DNA of 64,000 nucleotides, taken from assembly GCF_000422965.1 (NCBI RefSeq), contig NZ_AUHB01000018.1:1-64000 (forward strand), in the 5' to 3' direction. The translations under genes and the position numbers were made by a program. The notes below the pieces were generated by a model, which did not search any database, was not told the origin of the DNA, and saw nothing but the letters and a program-made list of their open reading frames with translations. Shown piece after piece: positions 60,753 to 64,000 of the stretch. Positions within the stretch are counted from its first letter, which is position 1. Every line of letters begins with the position of its first letter. Source of the stretch: Pleomorphomonas oryzae DSM 16300 (GTDB lineage: Bacteria; Pseudomonadota; Alphaproteobacteria; Rhizobiales; Pleomorphomonadaceae).

Positions 60753-61710
60753 CGAGGATATCCTTGCGCAAAAGAAACGGCCCACCTCATCGGAACCTGG
60801 CCGCACCTCCGTGAGGAAGCATGGCCCATGATAGTCGGACGGCGTTCCGGGGAAAAGTCCGAAGGCGATGCTTTTGTTGCGCGGCAGAGAGAAGAAAGGC
60901 AATCCATTTCTTCCCTCACTCCTGCGCGACGATCACGGCTCTGTCCGAGGCGCCGTGCCACCATCAGAAATGTCCCGTCGAGGGGCGTTGTGACAGCCCT
61001 TCCACCCTTGCGGCAAGCCGGAAGCGGCCATCAACAACTTGGCGTCGGAATCAGATTCACAAGCTCAAGCACACCTGACTCGAAGTTGGGCAAGCCCTCC
61101 ACGCCAGCCGCTTGAAATGACTCCCATTTAGGCTTGATTGGCCGCCTCGGTTTTGATTCATTGGCTGAGGCGGCGGCGCATCCGACTCTCGGAAGTTGCG
61201 ACCGTCCCTGGAAATCAGAGTTCAGCACCACCGGGTATCTTCTCGCAGAAGGAAGCCTCGGCCGTGCAGGGAGAGTTTGAAAAGAAAGCATTTCTGACCA
61301 CTTTGGGCCCAATTGTCGGCCCGTTTTCTGCTGGATAAAGAACCACTCCGAACCGCACAGCACATCAAAGGATGACCGAACATCCTTTTGGATTTGCTGG
61401 CGTTTTCAGGCAGTCCGCAAGTGCGACGGCAATTGCGGAGCGGAAATTTGTGCAGAATCTGAGAATTTGGTTTAACAATGGCCATCAAGCCTTTGTTAAC
61501 TATAAATATTCACGCACTCTTCAACCGAATTTCGAACAACTTCAACCAGTCTGGAATGGTGACCTTGGGTTGCATGTCCGGTCTGATGGCGCGTATGAAG
61601 AGTCTCATGGAAGCGTTACCGATCGGTGAATCGATCGCTTTCGACACAACCTGCCGCCGCCAAGAGCAGAGTCTTGCCAACCACTTCCGGCATTAAGTGG
61701 GGAAATAGAG
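60753..61710. other. 958-bp region without confident gene
   Basis: Several frames are open but none has a recognised domain. One short frame at 61478-61696 (72 residues, listed separately) is weakly protein-like. The second half is AT-rich, with TTAACTATAAATATTCACGC. The cysE and acyl-ACP-synthetase flanks give no sign of a missing gene. Confidence 0.55.
61478..61696 (+). CDS. Possible small protein
   Basis: A 72-residue frame, MAIKPLLTINIHALFNRISN to a SLANHFRH end, with amino-acid composition that is not obviously random and a central VTLGCMSGLMARMKSLMEAL helix. No ribosome site is seen and no family is known, so this is a weak call. Confidence 0.25.
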   Translation: MAIKPLLTINIHALFNRISNNFNQSGMVTLGCMSGLMARMKSLMEALPIGESIAFDTTCRRQEQSLANHFRH

Positions 61711-63300
61711 TCAGGAACGGGCCATTTGTTCGATGGCTGCGAGGTCCATTTTGCCGGTACCGAGCACCGGCAGCGCGTAGGTTTTGACCACCTTGCGCGG
61801 GACCTGCAATTCCGGCACGCCGTGCTCGCGTGCATAGGCGCCGAGCGCCTCGACGGTGGCATCGCCTGCGTCGGTCACCAGCACCAGCGCCTCCCCCTTG
61901 CGCGGATCGGAAATAGCGACGACGGCGTGCGACGCGTGCGGCCAGATGGCGGCGGCAAAAGCCTCGACAGCGGCCAGCGAGATCATCTCTCCGCCGATCT
62001 TGGCAAAGCGTTTGGCGCGGCCGAGCAACGTGACGAAGCCATCGTCGTCGATGGAGACGATGTCGCCGGTATCATACCAGCCATTCGGATCGTTATGCTT
62101 CAGTTCACCCGGCTCGTCGGCGAGGTAGTAGCCGGCCATGATGTTGGGCGCCCGCACATGCAGACGGCCGCCGATCTCGAGACCCGGCACGGGATCGAGC
62201 CGCGCTTCGATGCCCGGCAGCAGGCGCCCTACCGTGCCGTCACGGAAGCTGCCGGGGTAATTGACCGACAGCACCGGCGCACACTCGGTCGCCCCATAGC
62301 CTTCGTTGAGCACGACGCCGAAGCGGTCCATCCACAGCGCCCGCGTCTGCTCCTTGACGCGCTCGGCACCGAGAATGGTGAGACGCACCTTGTTGAAGTC
62401 GCCATCCTCGGCCGCCCTCGCCCACCCGGCGGCGAAGGTGTCGGTGGACAGGAGCACCGTCGAGCCGCTGTCGCGCACAAGACCGGGGATGATCTTGTAG
62501 TGCAGTGGTGACGGATAGAGGAACGACTTGAAGCGGCCGTAGATGGGAAGGAACAAGCCGGCGGTGAGCCCGTAGGAATGGAACACCGGCAGCGCGTTGA
62601 ACATCGTATCTTCGGGATGGAATTTGTAGAGCGACAGGATCTGCGCGACGTTGGACAGGAAGTTGGTCGCGGTCAGCCCAACCCCCTTGGGCGCCCCTTC
62701 GGTCCCCGAGGTGAACAGCACCGTTGCGATGTCGTGCGGCGCTCGGCGATAGGGCCGGTGCAGCATCCGAGCCCAACGTGCATAGGTGGCACCGACGGCC
62801 TTGTCGACGAGCGAAAGACCGGCCCGCACATCCTCCAGATAGATGATGCGAACCTTGTCCTTGAGATCGTCGATCACCGGTTCGAGCTTGGCCGTCTTCA
62901 CGAAGGCACTGGACGTGATCACCGTCCGGATGGTGCCGACCTTGATGGCGCCGCCGAGGCCGTGGCTGCCGGCCGTGAAGTTGAGCAATGCCGGTGTCCG
63001 CCCGTAGGCGAGAAGCGCGAAGAAGGCGATGGCCGCGCCATTGACGTTGGGCAGCAGCAGCCCGACCCGATCGCCCTTCCGGGTAACGGAGGCGAGCCGG
63101 CGGCCGAGCACGCAGGCGGCGAGCAACAGGTTCCGACGAGTCACCGATTGCCGGGTCTGATCCTCGATGGCCGGAAGATCGGGATCGGTTTCGGCAATGT
63201 CGATCAGTGCATCGAACAGCGACCGTTCGATGAACGTCGTGTCGAGCCCCGACTCTGCCATAGGCTGCCCGTACAGGCGATCGTCCGCCACGCCTCCCAT
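61711..63300 (-). CDS. Acyl-ACP synthetase-like, C-terminal-half-of-Aas homologue
   Basis: A 529-residue AMP-forming acyl-adenylate enzyme. Motif A1 is VLFTSGTEGAPKGVGLT, followed by the PEDTMFNALPVFHSYGLT, FLYPSPLHYKIIPGLV and GYGATECAPVLSVNYPGS segments, and the hinge GWYDTGDIVSIDDDGFVTLLGRAKRFAKIGGEMISL. These match the C-terminal acyl-ACP synthetase domain of E. coli Aas closely, but the N-terminal PlsC-type acyltransferase domain is absent. It probably activates free fatty acids for ACP. Start MGGVADDR has GAGGTAACC. Confidence 0.88.
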   Translation of the reverse strand: MGGVADDRLYGQPMAESGLDTTFIERSLFDALIDIAETDPDLPAIEDQTRQSVTRRNLLLAACVLGRRLASVTRKGDRVGLLLPNVNGAAIAFFALLAYGRTPALLNFTAGSHGLGGAIKVGTIRTVITSSAFVKTAKLEPVIDDLKDKVRIIYLEDVRAGLSLVDKAVGATYARWARMLHRPYRRAPHDIATVLFTSGTEGAPKGVGLTATNFLSNVAQILSLYKFHPEDTMFNALPVFHSYGLTAGLFLPIYGRFKSFLYPSPLHYKIIPGLVRDSGSTVLLSTDTFAAGWARAAEDGDFNKVRLTILGAERVKEQTRALWMDRFGVVLNEGYGATECAPVLSVNYPGSFRDGTVGRLLPGIEARLDPVPGLEIGGRLHVRAPNIMAGYYLADEPGELKHNDPNGWYDTGDIVSIDDDGFVTLLGRAKRFAKIGGEMISLAAVEAFAAAIWPHASHAVVAISDPRKGEALVLVTDAGDATVEALGAYAREHGVPELQVPRKVVKTYALPVLGTGKMDLAAIEQMARS

Positions 63301-63536
63301 GGTTACCTCATTGTTACGCCTTCCTCCCTTCGCACTTGAACTCACAATTGCCATCGGTGCAAGCATCGGAGATCAGACGCTTAGGCAATTCACCGGACTC
63401 TTCACGCCAGAACCGGCCCGGAACCAGCGTTGAATCGGATTCTCAACATGAAGAAGCCGCCCCGGCCGGCGATTCCGGCAGCGAGGCGGCTTACATTGAA
63501 TCAGAACCTCAACAGGCACCCGAAAAGCAATGCCCG

Positions 63537-64000
63537 TCAGTGGGTTGAGATATATTTCCCAACTTCGTCGATGGCGCAGATGATGTGATAGAAGGTCGAT
63601 GCCGGCGCTGGTTCGATCACGAACGAACCGTCGGCGTTCATGCGGTCGCGCCAGAGGCCGGGCGTGTCGACCTCGAAATAACGCTGCAACGACCGCGCCG
63701 CCGTCACCACCTTGCGCAAATGATCGTCACGGCCCGCCTCGTCGGCAGCAACAGCGGCCAGCGCCAGGTTGCCTTTCATCCGCTCGGTCTGCGACCACAT
63801 GCGTGCCGTGCCGTCATGGATCGAGAGGTCATCGAGGATGCCCATGATGGCCACTTGCTGCGGCACGTTGATGCCGTGCGTCTCGCCCAACTCACAGAGG
63901 CGGCGCGCCGCCGCAACGGCGTCGGGACGCTTGCGCGACGTCCCCCAGCGGGTGAGCAGCCAAGCCCATTCGAACTGATGGCCGGGCTCGCAGATGTGGC
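63537..64000 (-). CDS. AGE-family epimerase/isomerase, N-terminal part beyond window
   Basis: The C-terminal end of an N-acylglucosamine 2-epimerase/mannose-6-phosphate isomerase-type protein, running in from beyond the window. The diagnostic EPGHQFEWAWLLTRWG is visible, with catalytic His and Glu of the (alpha/alpha)6 barrel, followed by KGNLALAAVAADEAGRDDHL and the end FYHIICAIDEVGKYISTH. The exact substrate (GlcNAc, mannose-6-phosphate or cellobiose) cannot be told from this part. Confidence 0.88.
   Translation of the reverse strand, partial: HICEPGHQFEWAWLLTRWGTSRKRPDAVAAARRLCELGETHGINVPQQVAIMGILDDLSIHDGTARMWSQTERMKGNLALAAVAADEAGRDDHLRKVVTAARSLQRYFEVDTPGLWRDRMNADGSFVIEPAPASTFYHIICAIDEVGKYISTH

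Noticed and set aside
61031-61363. 110-residue minus-strand frame before the acyl-ACP synthetase gene
   Set aside because: No family, no ribosome site and competing frames of equal length in the same stretch.

Overview
The window is high-GC DNA with short intergenic spaces and mixed-strand operons. It fits an alphaproteobacterium of the order Hyphomicrobiales (Rhizobiales). The best taxonomic evidence is a biotin regulator of the BioR type with two TTATCTATAA boxes, small alphaproteobacterial families (DUF3126, DUF971), fused NitT/TauT permease genes and many GntR, LysR, LacI and MocR regulators. I cannot name the genus from sequence alone. The window looks like ordinary chromosome, opening with the 3' end of an IS30-type transposase and closing inside an AGE-family epimerase/isomerase gene.

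Layout. 1-5500: IS30 tail, SnoaL-like protein and MarR regulator, then a D-alanine--D-alanine ligase and a cytosolic C39-like cysteine peptidase transcribed away from a MocR-type PLP regulator, and an SDR oxidoreductase. 5500-15600: a 27-bp inverted-repeat element, an FGGY sugar kinase, poxB, an Imm50-like gene with three genes for exported proteins, an L-fucose isomerase-like gene and a LacI regulator, with a long hairpin repeat between the last two. 15600-23700: folD, an isoprenylcysteine-methyltransferase-like protein, a nitrilase/LysR pair, an APH(3')-like kinase, and a five-gene oxidoreductase cluster divergent from its own LysR regulator. 23700-41700: two chemoreceptors (one membrane-bound, one soluble with a zinc-binding CZB domain), a second copy of the hairpin repeat, paiB-argO with argP nearby, an ArsR/SRPBCC pair, a two-gene NitT/TauT-type importer without a binding protein, a TacA/TacT-type toxin-antitoxin pair, and a TetR/serine-hydrolase pair.

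41700-48000: an AT-rich stretch with an abnormal tRNA-like sequence, a methyltransferase, the biotin locus bioR-bioY-bioB, an acyltransferase-3 membrane protein and a Phd/VapC toxin-antitoxin pair. 48000-64000: a membrane AraC regulator, a diguanylate-cyclase-like protein with a broken GGDEF motif, rluC-like/crcB, kup, an L,D-transpeptidase, a DUF971 protein, a GGDEF-EAL protein, several small conserved proteins, cysE, an acyl-ACP-synthetase-like protein matching the C-terminal half of Aas, and the partial AGE-family gene.

The observations most worth following are the MocR/C39-peptidase/Ddl module with repeated sites in its divergent promoter, the two families of palindromic intergenic repeats, the odd tRNA-like sequence, the BioR operator that covers the bioR start codon, and the TetR-side 20-bp direct repeats. 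No CRISPR array, prophage or integrative element was recognised.
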